DNA of 64,000 nucleotides from positions 221,268 to 285,267 of the forward strand of contig JAOYTL010000012.1 of assembly GCA_025846845.1 (NCBI GenBank). The letters run 5' to 3'. This document shows, piece after piece, positions 24,366 to 32,991 of the stretch (positions within the stretch are counted from its first letter, which is position 1; every line of letters starts with the position of its first letter). This DNA comes from Alloboseaceae bacterium BT-24-1 (GTDB taxonomy: Bacteria > Pseudomonadota > Alphaproteobacteria > Rhizobiales > Beijerinckiaceae). Position numbers and translations under genes: made by a program. The notes below the pieces were generated by a model. That model was given only the letters and a program-made list of their open reading frames with translations. It was not told the DNA's origin and did not search any database.

Positions 24366-25003
24366 GCTGCAGGCTCCAGGGCGGCGGCACGCTCCGTCAG
24401 CAGATTGCCGAGATAGGCGCGAGCCGGCTCATGAGCGAGGAGGCCGGCATAGTCCGGCAACGGCGTGACGACGCCCTTGTTGACGAAGATGAAGCGCTCG
24501 CAGATCTCCTCGAGGATCTCGAGGTGGAAGCGCTCATTGGGATGGACGCAGAGGAAGACGAGCCGGCCCTCGGCGCGCAGCCGCCGGAAGAAATCCAGCA
24601 TGAAGCCGATATAGCCGTCCTGCGTGTTGAACTGCGGCTCATCGAAAAGATGGACCAGCGGGTAGTCGCTGCCGGCGCGCTGCATCAGGGCGTTGGGGCG
24701 CAGCGACCGGAAATGCCTGACCTGATAGGACTGGTGGTAGTGGATGGCGAGGCGGTCGCGCTCATCGGTGCGGACGCGGTGGATGTCGCGGCCGCAGACC
24801 TCGACCTTGCCGGATGTCGGGCTGTTCGAGCCGGTGATCAGTTCGAACAGCGTCGTCTTGCCCGAGCCGTTTGGGCCCATCATGCCGACGATTGCCGGTT
24901 CCTCGATGCTGAAATCCGCGTCGAGCCTGAAGGTCGGCGTCCGGTCGAACCGGCCACGCGTGTAGATTTTCGAGAGGTTGCTGACGTCAAGCATGGCGCT
25001 CAT
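24362..25003 (-). CDS. Atypical ABC ATPase without signature motif, third ATPase of a LIV-type importer
   Basis: 213-residue protein. Walker A GPNGSGKTT (residues 43-51), Q-loop HYHQSYQV (88-95), Walker B LVHLFDEPQ (116-124) and an H-loop-like CVHPNE (152-157) are present. Only about 30 residues separate the Q-loop from Walker B, against about 70 in normal ABC ATPases, and no LSGGQ-like signature is visible. The helical subdomain therefore appears missing. It is co-transcribed with the two complete LivF/LivG ATPases and coupled by overlap to the SDR gene. It may be a regulatory or structural partner, or a non-canonical NTPase. Confidence 0.8.
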   Translation of the reverse strand: MSAMLDVSNLSKIYTRGRFDRTPTFRLDADFSIEEPAIVGMMGPNGSGKTTLFELITGSNSPTSGKVEVCGRDIHRVRTDERDRLAIHYHQSYQVRHFRSLRPNALMQRAGSDYPLVHLFDEPQFNTQDGYIGFMLDFFRRLRAEGRLVFLCVHPNERFHLEILEEICERFIFVNKGVVTPLPDYAGLLAHEPARAYLGNLLTERAAALEPAA

Positions 25004-25004
25004 G

Positions 25005-25700
25005 TCACATTCCGATCAGGCGCTGGCGCCGGGAGCTGTCGTCGAGCAAAGCGCGGGCTGGCCCCTCATGGACGATCCGGCCGCGGTCCATGACGTAGGC
25101 GCGGTCCGAGACCTCGAGCGCGGCGAGCGCGTTCTGCTCGACGATCAGGACGGAGATGCCCTCGGCCTTGAGGCGCCGCACCGTCGCCAGCACGTCCTGG
25201 ACGATCTTGGGCGCCAGCCCCTGGCTCGGCTCGTCGAGCAGGACGAGGCCGGGTGAGCCGAGCAGCGCCCGCGAGATCGCGACCATCTGCATCTCGCCAC
25301 CGGAGAGGTTCTCGCATTCGCGCGGCATCAGATGCTCCAGCGCCGAGAAGATCGAGACCATCTCGCTGACCTGCCAGGACCGGAAACGGGTTTTGCGCAT
25401 GCCGATCTGCAAGTTGCGCGCGACGGTCAGCGTCGGGAAGACACGGCGATCGTCCGGCACCCAACCGATGCCCATGGCCGAGATGCGATGCGTCGGGTGG
25501 CGGGTGATGTCCTGCCCGTCGAAATGGATCTGCCCGCGCCGCGGCGGCGTCAGGCCTAGGATCGAGCGGATGGTCGTGGTCTTGCCGGCACCGTTGGCAC
25601 CGAGCAGCGAGACCACCTCGGCCTCGCCGACCCGCAACGAGGTGCCGAACAGGGCCTGCGTTTCGCCGTAGAAGGTTTCGATATCGCGGACCTCAAGCAT
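25005..25700 (-). CDS. LIV-type ABC transporter ATP-binding protein (LivF type)
   Basis: 231-residue ATPase. Walker A GANGAGKTT (about residues 34-42), LSGGEMQMVAISRAL, Walker B LVLLDEPSQGLAPK and the H-loop equivalent IVEQN are typical of LivF, where Glu-Gln replaces the usual His. Overlaps the LivG-like gene by 8 nt. It pairs with that protein to drive the LivHM-type channel. Confidence 0.88.
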   Translation of the reverse strand: MLEVRDIETFYGETQALFGTSLRVGEAEVVSLLGANGAGKTTTIRSILGLTPPRRGQIHFDGQDITRHPTHRISAMGIGWVPDDRRVFPTLTVARNLQIGMRKTRFRSWQVSEMVSIFSALEHLMPRECENLSGGEMQMVAISRALLGSPGLVLLDEPSQGLAPKIVQDVLATVRRLKAEGISVLIVEQNALAALEVSDRAYVMDRGRIVHEGPARALLDDSSRRQRLIGM

Positions 25701-26445
25701 GGGTCGCCTCCGCCAGGGCCGAGCGACGCACCCATTTGTTGTCGCCGAGCTGGGCCGGCGTCCCTTCCGCGATGACCTGACCCCAGTGGATCACCGAGAT
25801 CCTGTCGGCGAGCTCGAACAGGAAGCGCATGTCATGCTCGATCATCACGATCGTATAGCGCTCGCGCAGCCGCCTCACGAGCAGGGCGAGACGGCGCGTC
25901 GCCTCGGCGCCAAGGCCCGATGTCGGCTCGTCGAGGAAGAGGATGCGGGGCTCGGCCGCGAGGGCGACGGCGATCTCCAGCGCGCGGCGGTCGCCATAGC
26001 TGAGCGAGGCCGCAGCGTCCCAGGCCCGTACGGCAAGGCCGACCTGATCGAGCACCACCAGCGCCCGGTCGATCAGCGCCGTATCCGAGAACACCGCCGA
26101 CATCGCCTTGAGCCGGCGCTCGCGGAAGGCCGGCAGCGCCAGCATGACGTTCTCGATGACGACCGTGTCGTCGAACAGGTTCATCAGCTGGAAGGAGCGC
26201 GAGACGCCCATCCGGGCGATGCGCTGCGGCGGCAGGCCCGAGATCCGCTGGCCATCGAACAGCACCTCGCCACGATCGGGCTTGTGCTGGCCGGTGAGGA
26301 CATGGAAGCAGGTCGACTTGCCGGCGCCATTGGGGCCCATGATGCCGCTGATCTGGCCCTCCTCGAAGGCGAGCGAGATGTTTTCCAGCACGACGCGCGA
26401 GCCGAAGCGCTTGTGGATGTTGCGGGCTTCGAAGAGCGCCATCAT
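25693..26445 (-). CDS. LIV-type ABC transporter ATP-binding protein (LivG type)
   Basis: 250-residue ATPase. Walker A GPNGAGKST, the LivG-type signature LSYGDRRALEIAVAL and Walker B ILFLDEPTSGLGAEA are intact, as is the H-loop IEHDM. The start (ATG 26445, or the adjacent ATG 26442) has GGAGG a few bases upstream and overlaps the LivM-like stop. A longer upstream frame runs through the permease gene in the wrong phase and was not used. Confidence 0.87.
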   Translation of the reverse strand: MMALFEARNIHKRFGSRVVLENISLAFEEGQISGIMGPNGAGKSTCFHVLTGQHKPDRGEVLFDGQRISGLPPQRIARMGVSRSFQLMNLFDDTVVIENVMLALPAFRERRLKAMSAVFSDTALIDRALVVLDQVGLAVRAWDAAASLSYGDRRALEIAVALAAEPRILFLDEPTSGLGAEATRRLALLVRRLRERYTIVMIEHDMRFLFELADRISVIHWGQVIAEGTPAQLGDNKWVRRSALAEATHA

Positions 26446-27470
26446 ACGGCCTCCGTCGCGGGGGCCGGGGCTGCACTCGGCTGCCGAGGCCGGCTGCGCC
26501 GCAACAGGTCGTGCAGCATCCCCGCCAGCCCCTCGGGCCGCAGCATGACCATCGCCATGAAGATCAGGCCATACCAGAGCAGCCAGGTCTCGGTCAGGCC
26601 GCCGAGGACGTCGCGGGCGACGAAGTAGAACACCACGCCCAGCACCGGCCCCCAGAAGCTGACGAGGCCACCGCCGACGAGGACCATCATCACGATGAGC
26701 CCGGATTGATGCAGGCTCATCACATCGGGATAGGCGCTCTGCTGGGCCATCGCGAGCAGGCTGCCGGCGAGGCCCGCGATCATCGTCGACAACGTGAAGA
26801 CGGCCCATTTGAAGCGCCAGACCTCGTAGCCGACGAAGCGGGCGCGGGTCTCGTTCTGGCGGATGGCCTGCAGCACCCGGCCGAAGGGCGAGTTCGCCAG
26901 CCGCCAGCACAGCACAACCACGATCATCAGCAGCGCAGCGGCGAAGTAGAACAGCGCGCGGTTGTCGGTCAGGGAGACCTGCCAGGGCCCGAGCGTCAGC
27001 GGCGGGCGCGGAATGCCGAGCAGCCCGTCCTCGCCGCCGGTGACGCGATGGAGCTTCATCGCGAGGAACCAGAAGATCTGACCGAAGCCGATCGTCAGCA
27101 GCGCATAATAGATGCCGCGGCGATGGGAGAGGAACGCCCCGACCAGCGCGCCTGCGATGCCGGCGGCGAGCACGGCGGCCAGGAGCCCGCCCCAGAGGCT
27201 GACCGCGACATGGTGCTGGAACAGTCCGAAGGCATAGGCGCCGATGCCGAGATAGGCGCCGTGGCCAAAGGAATGCAGGCCGGTGTAGCCGAACAGCAGG
27301 TTGAACCCGAGCGCAAAGCCGATCCAGATCGCGATCTCGATGCCGAGATACTGGTAGAGCCCTATGGCCGGCAGCAGGTCCGGCGCGGCCAGAAGCAGCA
27401 GGGCGAGCGCGATCATCGGCGGCGTGATCCAGGCCGATGGGCGCGCAGGGATATCCGAGAGCGAGATCAT
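26442..27470 (-). CDS. LIV-type ABC transporter permease (LivM type)
   Basis: 342-residue membrane protein with about nine hydrophobic segments. The family motifs GFNLLFGYTGLHSFGHGAYLGIGAY (about residues 57-81) and AIRQNETRARFVGYEV (about 208-223, the ATPase-contacting loop) are clear, followed by RPEGLAGML near the end. It forms the channel with the LivH-like protein at 27475. Confidence 0.88.
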   Translation of the reverse strand: MISLSDIPARPSAWITPPMIALALLLLAAPDLLPAIGLYQYLGIEIAIWIGFALGFNLLFGYTGLHSFGHGAYLGIGAYAFGLFQHHVAVSLWGGLLAAVLAAGIAGALVGAFLSHRRGIYYALLTIGFGQIFWFLAMKLHRVTGGEDGLLGIPRPPLTLGPWQVSLTDNRALFYFAAALLMIVVVLCWRLANSPFGRVLQAIRQNETRARFVGYEVWRFKWAVFTLSTMIAGLAGSLLAMAQQSAYPDVMSLHQSGLIVMMVLVGGGLVSFWGPVLGVVFYFVARDVLGGLTETWLLWYGLIFMAMVMLRPEGLAGMLHDLLRRSRPRQPSAAPAPATEAV

Positions 27471-27474
27471 GGCG

Positions 27475-28395
27475 TCAATGTTCCAGAGCGCTCTTGCGGC
27501 CGAGCAGGCCGCGGCTGCGGAAGCCGAGGATCGCGATCAGCAGCAGGTACATCGACATGGTCGACCAGGCCGCCGCATAGGCGCCGGTGATTCCGATGGC
27601 GAGACCGACGAGCAGGGCTGCGATGACGGCGCCCCAGAAGCTGCCGACGCCACCGACGACGATGATGAGGAAGGCCGGGATCACGATATCGACGCCGACA
27701 TGCGGGCGAAGGCCCCAGATCGGCACCATCACCACGCCGGCAAGCCCGGCTAGCGCAGCGCCGAAGCCGAACACGACGAGCCTGAGCCTGGCGAGATCGT
27801 AGCCGAGGGCCCGCACCATCTCGCTGTCATGCGCGCCGGCCTTGATCACGGCACCGGCCGAGGTGCGCTCCAGGAAGAGCCAAACGGCGATGATCGCGGC
27901 GATGCTGAAGCCGGCGGCGAAGAAGCGGTAGGTCGAGAAGATCATGCCGTTCAGCAGGAAGGCGCCGTTGATCGCCTGCGGCAGCGCCAGGTTCTGCTCG
28001 CCCGTGCCCCAGACGAGCCGGATCAGCTCCTCGATGACGAGAGCGGCGCCGAAGGTCAGCAGCAGCCCGTAGAGCGGCGGCTTGCCATAGGTCGGGCGCA
28101 GGCAGAGCTCGAGCAGCATGCCGGCGAGCCCGGCGAGCGCCGGCCCGATCGCCAGCGCCAGCACGTAGCGCAGGCCGAGCGGCAGGCTCAGCCACCAGGC
28201 GCCGAACGGCGTTCCGGCGAACCAGCTGCCGGCGATCACCGTCAGCGCGAAATAGGCGCCGATCGCGAACAGCGAGCCGTGGGCGAGATTGATCACCTCC
28301 ATCACGCCCACGATCAGGGTGAAGCCGAGGGCGATCAGGGCAAAGAGCAGGCCCAGCGTCAGGCCGTTGATGATATGCGGCAGAAGATCGATCAT
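27475..28395 (-). CDS. LIV-type ABC transporter permease (LivH type)
   Basis: 306-residue membrane protein. NGLTLGLLFALIALGFTLIVG, MEVINLAHGSLFAIGAY and the late VVGGVGSFWGAVI segment are the LivH hallmarks. ATG 28395 was chosen over 28428 because the latter lies inside a strong hairpin and adds residues not typical of the family. Separated from the binding-protein gene by that hairpin, and only 4 bp from the LivM-like gene. Confidence 0.87.
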   Translation of the reverse strand: MIDLLPHIINGLTLGLLFALIALGFTLIVGVMEVINLAHGSLFAIGAYFALTVIAGSWFAGTPFGAWWLSLPLGLRYVLALAIGPALAGLAGMLLELCLRPTYGKPPLYGLLLTFGAALVIEELIRLVWGTGEQNLALPQAINGAFLLNGMIFSTYRFFAAGFSIAAIIAVWLFLERTSAGAVIKAGAHDSEMVRALGYDLARLRLVVFGFGAALAGLAGVVMVPIWGLRPHVGVDIVIPAFLIIVVGGVGSFWGAVIAALLVGLAIGITGAYAAAWSTMSMYLLLIAILGFRSRGLLGRKSALEH

Positions 28396-28425
28396 GCGCG
28401 GTCCGTCCGGATTCAGCGGTGCCAT

Positions 28426-28457
28426 CATCCGCAGCCGCCAGGTGACGGCCGCGGATG
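28426..28457 (-). other. Intra-operon hairpin between binding-protein and permease genes
   Basis: Stem of CATCCGC plus GCCG pairing with CGGC plus GCGGATG (one opposed A-C mismatch) around an 8-nt loop, no T-run. It lies 10 bp downstream of the binding-protein stop. Such hairpins protect the upstream mRNA end and favour higher levels of the binding protein than of the membrane parts. Confidence 0.6.
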
Positions 28458-28467
28458 ACAGGACGGA

Positions 28468-29757
28468 TCAGGCGTCGAAAGTCGGCGTCTGTTCGTAAGG
28501 CTCCAGTTTGCAGAGCTTGGCGGAATCGGTGTCGCGGACATCCTCCGCCTTGGCCTGGCTCAGGACCTCGAAGATGTCGTCCTTCTCCTTCGGCGCCTTG
28601 TTGGCGGTGGCGAGGTAGATCGTCTGTTGGACCTGATGCGTCTGGGCGTCGATCGTCGCATCGAAATGCTGCATGCGGTCCCTGGCCGAGATCTTGTGGC
28701 CTTCGAGCGCCTTGATCACGGCGATGTTGTTGGTCGTGCCGGCCCGCTCGATGGCGCCGAGCAGCTCCCGGATCGCCATGTAGCCATTGTAGAAGACGTT
28801 GCCGGGCGAGCGCATGGCGGTCTCGGGATACATCGCCTGGTAGCGCTTGACGAAGTCGGCGACGCCCGGAAGGTCGAGGCGGTAATACCAGGTCGTGCCG
28901 AACACGCCGAACAGGGTCTCGATCGGCAGGCCGTAGACGTCGTCCCAGTCCTGCTGGCTGTTGATCCAGGCCGGCTTGTCGCCCATCTTGAGCTGGACGA
29001 CCTGCTGGCGCATCGCCTTCTGGTCGTCACCGCCGATCGCCGCCGAGACGACGCCGGGCTTGCGCTGCTGCACCTTGAGCAGGGCCGAGGTGAAGTCGCG
29101 GGTGCCTTGCGGGATCAGCACCTCCTCCATGACCTTGCCGCCATAGTCCTTCAGCAGGGTCTTGGTCGCGGCGGCAGTATCATGGCCCCAGACATAGTCG
29201 TTGGTCAGCAGCATCCAGTCCGGCCCGAAGCGCTCGATCGCGCTCTTGACCGCAGCCTTGGCGAAATTGGTGCCGTTGCCGTCGAAGACGAACTTGACGC
29301 GATGGCAGTTCTGGCCGGCCTCGGTCGGCGAGGACGAGTTCGTGTTGATGTAGATCACGCCGTATTTCTGGGCGACCTGGCTGATCGCGTTGGCGACGCC
29401 GGAATGGACCGCGCCGACGAGAAAACCGCATTGCTCGCGGCTGATCATCCGTTCCGCCACGCGGCTGCCGGTGGCGGCCGTCGTCTCGGTGTCGATATGG
29501 ACGAACTCGACCTTGCGGCCGAGAACGCCGCCGCGCTCATTGGCTTCGGCGATCGCCATCATCATGCCACGCTTGTCGCTGGCGCCGGAGTTCGCATACA
29601 TGCCGCTGGCATCGGCCGTGATCCCGATCCGGAGCGGCTTGGCCGCGCCCTGCGCCCAGACGCGATTGTGCTGCCATGGGCCGGCAAACAGCGAGACCGC
29701 GGAAGCGGCGCCGGCGGCACCCAACAAACCACGCCGTGAAATCTTGGCCTTCGACAT
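28468..29757 (-). CDS. LIV-type ABC transporter substrate-binding protein, Tat-exported
   Basis: 429-residue periplasmic protein. A twin-arginine signal (SRRGLLGAAGAASAVSLFAG, cut near VWAQG) precedes a type I periplasmic binding fold beginning LRIGITADASGMYANSGAS. The segment NTNSSSPTEAGQNCHRVKF and the following ANKAPKEKD tail resemble the amide/aromatic-acid/sugar-acid binding branch rather than LivJ itself. The start at 29757 has GGGGAGGAC upstream. First gene of the nine-gene operon 29757-20366. Ligand inferred to be a sugar acid or related carboxylate from the dehydratase, SDR and ALDH that follow. Confidence 0.85.
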   Translation of the reverse strand: MSKAKISRRGLLGAAGAASAVSLFAGPWQHNRVWAQGAAKPLRIGITADASGMYANSGASDKRGMMMAIAEANERGGVLGRKVEFVHIDTETTAATGSRVAERMISREQCGFLVGAVHSGVANAISQVAQKYGVIYINTNSSSPTEAGQNCHRVKFVFDGNGTNFAKAAVKSAIERFGPDWMLLTNDYVWGHDTAAATKTLLKDYGGKVMEEVLIPQGTRDFTSALLKVQQRKPGVVSAAIGGDDQKAMRQQVVQLKMGDKPAWINSQQDWDDVYGLPIETLFGVFGTTWYYRLDLPGVADFVKRYQAMYPETAMRSPGNVFYNGYMAIRELLGAIERAGTTNNIAVIKALEGHKISARDRMQHFDATIDAQTHQVQQTIYLATANKAPKEKDDIFEVLSQAKAEDVRDTDSAKLCKLEPYEQTPTFDA

Positions 29758-29911
29758 GATGTCCTCCCCGAAACGGACGGGCTTGTGCCCGCCTCTTGCC
29801 TGATCGAAGTCAGAACTAATTTTCAAAGAGCATGAATATTTTTTCTCTTATGTCAACTAGCGCTGCGAATTTGGCGCTTTATGTCGCCGTTCGCGTGCGC
29901 TAGAAGAAATA

Positions 29912-30769
29912 ATGAACGAAAATTCATTCAATAATCAGATACCTGCGCCTTCGCAGGGAGAGGCCACCCAGGAGACGTTCGAGGCGCTGCGCCAGCGTCT
30001 GCGCAATCGCTTCGATCAACTCAGTCCGCACCTGCAGCGCATCGCGCGGTCGGCGCTGGAGAAGCCCAATGATTTTGCCTTGAACACCGTGGTCGTCATC
30101 GCCGGCGAACTCGAGGTCCAGCCATCGACGCTCATCCGCTTCGCCAAGGAGTTCGGTTATCGCGGCTTCTCCGAGATGCAGCGGGTCTTCCGGCTGCGCC
30201 TGATCGAGGGCGCCCCACGCGCGCGCGAAGAGGTTTTCGCCCGGCAGACTTCCCCGCAGGAGGCGCAGGATTTCGGCGGCCTGCTGAACGGCTGCGTCGA
30301 TGCGCTGATCGCCTCGCTGGAAGACCTGCGGCGGACCGTTTCGCCAGAGTCGCTGGAGAAGGCGACGGCGATGCTGCGCCAGGCCGAGCACGTCTACATC
30401 GCCGGCCTGCGGCGCTCGCGGCCGATCGCGACCTATCTGGCCTATGGCCTGACCCGCTGCGAACGCCAGTGCAGCCTGCTCGATTTCGGCAGCGGCATGG
30501 CGGCCGAACAGATCGCCACCATGCGCTCCAGCGACCTGCTGGTCGCGATCGCGTTCACGCCCTACACGCAGTCGGTGGTCGACATCACGCTCGACACCCA
30601 CCTCAGCGGCAAACGCATCCTCGTCCTGACAGACGTGCCCGAAAGCCCCCTCGCCCGCCATGCGGACCTGGCGTTCCTCGTCGACAACTCCACCACGAGC
30701 CAGTTCAGGCCGATCTCGGGGGCGATCGCACTGGTCCAGACCTTGATTACCGGGCTTGGAACGGGGTGA
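29912..30769 (+). CDS. RpiR-family regulator (HTH plus SIS domain)
   Basis: 285-residue regulator. The N-terminal RpiR-type HTH (about residues 25-100) contains VVIAGELEVQPSTLIRFAKEFGYRGFSEMQ. The C-terminal SIS domain (about 140-270) has VYIAGLRRSRPIATYLAYGL and LVLTDVPESPLARHADLAFLV, which bind phosphosugar or sugar-acid effectors. Divergent from the LIV/dehydratase operon, with 154 bp between starts, so it is the probable repressor. A GAACGAA/TTCATTC inverted repeat overlaps its own start codon. Confidence 0.87.
   Translation: MNENSFNNQIPAPSQGEATQETFEALRQRLRNRFDQLSPHLQRIARSALEKPNDFALNTVVVIAGELEVQPSTLIRFAKEFGYRGFSEMQRVFRLRLIEGAPRAREEVFARQTSPQEAQDFGGLLNGCVDALIASLEDLRRTVSPESLEKATAMLRQAEHVYIAGLRRSRPIATYLAYGLTRCERQCSLLDFGSGMAAEQIATMRSSDLLVAIAFTPYTQSVVDITLDTHLSGKRILVLTDVPESPLARHADLAFLVDNSTTSQFRPISGAIALVQTLITGLGTG
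29914..29929. promoter_or_regulatory. Candidate RpiR autoregulatory palindrome at the start codon
   Basis: GAACGAA-AA-TTCATTC, a 16-bp inverted repeat with one mismatch, spanning the ATG and first codons of the rpiR-type gene. The pattern GAA-N-GAA/TTC-N-TTC is plausible for an RpiR operator. No second copy was found in the divergent region, so the assignment is weak. Confidence 0.35.
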
Positions 30770-30921
30770 AGCGACACTCCTTCGACGAAGGCAGAAGCAA
30801 AGCGCGCATCGTTCTCCTGACGCCCTGCGCCGATTCCGGTCTCGATGCGATTGCGCGGCTCAGGCCCGTTTTGAAACGTTGCCAGCGAGTGCCGACCATG
30901 AGGATAAGGAGCTATAGTTCC

Positions 30922-30949
30922 ATAGGGCTCATAAGGCATTCTAATTAAT
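30922..30949. promoter_or_regulatory. Shared LysR box, regulator copy
   Basis: A 28-bp element beginning ATAGG and ending CTAATTAAT that matches 22 of 28 positions, with no gaps, with the element at 36304-36331 upstream of the hydrolase/cytochrome operon. It overlaps the ATG of the LysR gene at 30948. Sharing between regulator and distant operon promoter argues that this LysR protein binds both. Confidence 0.65.
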
Positions 30950-31841
30950 GGCGCAGCCGAACTTCAACGATCTCGCCGCCTTCGCCATGGTCGCAAAGGA
31001 GCGCAGCTTCACCAAGGCTGGTGCCAAGCTGGGAGTCTCCCAGTCCGCACTCAGCCAGACCATCAAGGCTCTCGAGGAACGCCTCAAGTTGCGGCTTCTG
31101 ACGCGCACGACCCGAAGCGTCGCCCCTACCGAAGCCGGCGTGCGGCTTCTCGAAACCATCGCGCCACGCTTCGAAGAGATCGAGGCGGAGATCACAGCGC
31201 TTGGCGAATTGCGGGGCAAGCCGGCCGGCACGATCCGCATCACGGCCGGCGAGCATGCTGCGATCTCGGCCCTGCAGCCCGCCCTGAGGCGCTTCCTGCC
31301 GGATCATCCCGACATCAAGGTCGAGATCATCGTCGATTATGGCCTCGTCGACATCGTGGCGGCGGGCTACGATGCGGGCGTACGCTTGGGCGAACAGGTT
31401 GCGAAGGACATGATCGCCGTCCGGATCGGACCCGAGATGCGCATGGCCGTGGTCGGATCGCCGGCCTATTTCAAGCGCTATGGCGTTCCGGAAGCCCCAC
31501 AGGACCTGACCTCTCACAACTGCATCGCATCCCGCCTCCCGACCTATGGCGGGCTGTTTCCCTGGGGCCTCGAAAAGGATGGCCGCGAGGTCAAGGTGCG
31601 TGGCGAAGGGCAGCTCGTGTTCAACAGCCTCGCGCTGCGCCTGAATTCGGCGCTCGACGGGCTCGGGTTGGCCTACCTCCCGGAGGATCAGGCGATCCCG
31701 CATATCCGCGCGGGCAGGCTCATACGGGTGCTCGAGGATTGGTGCCCGCCATTTCCCGGCTATCATCTGTATTATCCGAGCCGGCGGCACTTCTCGCCGG
31801 CCCTGTCGGTGCTCGTCGACGTCCTGCGCTATCGCGGTTGA
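30948..31841 (+). CDS. LysR-family transcriptional regulator
   Basis: 297-residue regulator. The HTH (residues about 4-62) reads FNDLAAFAMVAKERSFTKAGAKLGVSQSALSQTIKALEERL, standard for LysR regulators of the group that controls short-chain dehydrogenase and detoxification genes. The effector domain follows from about residue 90. It is convergent with the operon 36228-31720, unusual for a LysR-target pair, but the 28-bp element in front of both (30922-30949 and 36304-36331) supports regulation at a distance. Its last 122 bp overlap the antisense 3' end of the DUF4405-like gene. Confidence 0.86.
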   Translation: MAQPNFNDLAAFAMVAKERSFTKAGAKLGVSQSALSQTIKALEERLKLRLLTRTTRSVAPTEAGVRLLETIAPRFEEIEAEITALGELRGKPAGTIRITAGEHAAISALQPALRRFLPDHPDIKVEIIVDYGLVDIVAAGYDAGVRLGEQVAKDMIAVRIGPEMRMAVVGSPAYFKRYGVPEAPQDLTSHNCIASRLPTYGGLFPWGLEKDGREVKVRGEGQLVFNSLALRLNSALDGLGLAYLPEDQAIPHIRAGRLIRVLEDWCPPFPGYHLYYPSRRHFSPALSVLVDVLRYRG

Positions 31842-32484
31842 GCCCGTAATAGGTGACGACCATCACGAGCCCGGCGATGGCCGCGCAATGGATGAAGAAG
31901 CCCGCGACCGCTTCTTCAAAATTCCACCAATCCAGCGTCATCTGCATGGAGAGCTTCGTGCCCAGGCCGAGCTGGACGATGCTCCAGATGCCGTGGACCG
32001 CAATGGCCGCCGCGAGTGCCCGCAGCACGAGCGTTCGCAGCGGGTTCATTCCTTTGATCCCGAGCAGATTGCGCGCCACCCCCATCAGCATCGGCCAGCG
32101 CAGGCCGAGATGGACCGCGACGATCACCAGGACCCAATAGGCGGCGAGGGTATGGATCTGCCGCACGGTGAAGCCACCCCAGGGCGGCAGGTAGGGCGCC
32201 AGCGCATTCGAGATCAGCACGCTGGTGAGAAGCAGCGCCAGCATGGCAATCAGGAGCGCGAAGGTCACCCCGACATTGAACAGGCTGCGGGGCTCGCGCC
32301 GTGTCCGCGCAATCCCGCCCCACCAGCGCCGGTTGAAGATGTTATGGGCGATGAGGAGCAGGAACATCGCCGTTCCCGCGAGCTCATGGACCGCATTGCC
32401 CAGCCACCAATAGGCGAGAGCGAGCGGCAGCAGGACGGCAGCGAGGCCATCGAGCCACAGCCGAAGGAGGAAGACCCGGCTCAC
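31720..32484 (-). CDS. DUF4405-like cytochrome b family membrane protein
   Basis: 254 residues from a GTG at 32484 preceded by AAGGGAG. Several membrane segments are visible, with His residues in VHELAG, IAHNIFNRRWW, RQIHTLAAYW and VAVHLGLRW placed as heme-b ligands of the DUF4405 (formate-dehydrogenase cytochrome-like) family. After VVTYYGLNR, where family members usually end, the frame continues about 38 polar residues into sequence antisense to the LysR gene, so the true stop may have been lost. Last gene of the operon; it probably passes electrons to or from the P460-like cytochrome encoded 11 bp upstream. Confidence 0.75.
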   Translation of the reverse strand: MSRVFLLRLWLDGLAAVLLPLALAYWWLGNAVHELAGTAMFLLLIAHNIFNRRWWGGIARTRREPRSLFNVGVTFALLIAMLALLLTSVLISNALAPYLPPWGGFTVRQIHTLAAYWVLVIVAVHLGLRWPMLMGVARNLLGIKGMNPLRTLVLRALAAAIAVHGIWSIVQLGLGTKLSMQMTLDWWNFEEAVAGFFIHCAAIAGLVMVVTYYGLNRDSAGRRRAPTGPARSAAGSDNTDDSREMAGTNPRAPV

Positions 32485-32495
32485 GACACGCTCCC

Positions 32496-32978
32496 TTATT
32501 CGATCGGCGTGCCGTCGAAGCGCGGGATGCGGTAGCCGGTGAACAGATACTCTGCTCCCGACTGGCTGCTGTGGCAGGACTGGCAGCGCGCGGTGTTCTC
32601 CGCGGTGTTGATCGTCTTGTCCGGCCAGAACCACTGGAACTGCCAGTCGCCGGTGCGGCGGCGCTCGTCGTAGTCCGCGCCCCAGCCCTGCCCCTTCTCC
32701 ATGACGAAGTAGCGGAAGAGCTTGCCGTCGCGGTGATCGACGAGCACGAAATGCGTGCCGGCGGGCACGGGCTGGCGATTCTTGATCGCCTTGATCGCCT
32801 CGGGCGTCGTCATGATGTGCTCCATGACGTTGCCGCGCCGCACCGTGGTGTAGTGCACAAGCTTGTCGAGCTGCGGGAACGTGGCCCGCGTCGCCTCGGC
32901 ATGAACCTGCCAGCCGACGGTGAGAACGGCCGCCATGGACAGGCTCGCCAGGGCGATCTGGAATGCAGGGGGTTTCAT
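32496..32978 (-). CDS. Periplasmic cytochrome P460-like c-type heme protein
   Basis: 160-residue exported protein. A signal peptide (residues 1-28, cut near VHAEA) precedes a small beta domain with one heme-binding CQSCH (C132-H136) near the C-terminus, followed by YLFTGYRIPRFDG. The layout, with HFVLVDHRDGKLFRYFVMEKGQGWG in the middle, resembles the cytochrome P460 family, whose members oxidise hydroxylamine or other small molecules, although this one is short. The start at 32978 is the first Met compatible with a signal peptide. It may accept electrons from the exported enzymes of this operon. Confidence 0.8.
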   Translation of the reverse strand: MKPPAFQIALASLSMAAVLTVGWQVHAEATRATFPQLDKLVHYTTVRRGNVMEHIMTTPEAIKAIKNRQPVPAGTHFVLVDHRDGKLFRYFVMEKGQGWGADYDERRRTGDWQFQWFWPDKTINTAENTARCQSCHSSQSGAEYLFTGYRIPRFDGTPIE

Positions 32979-32991
32979 CGTCGTCTCGCTT

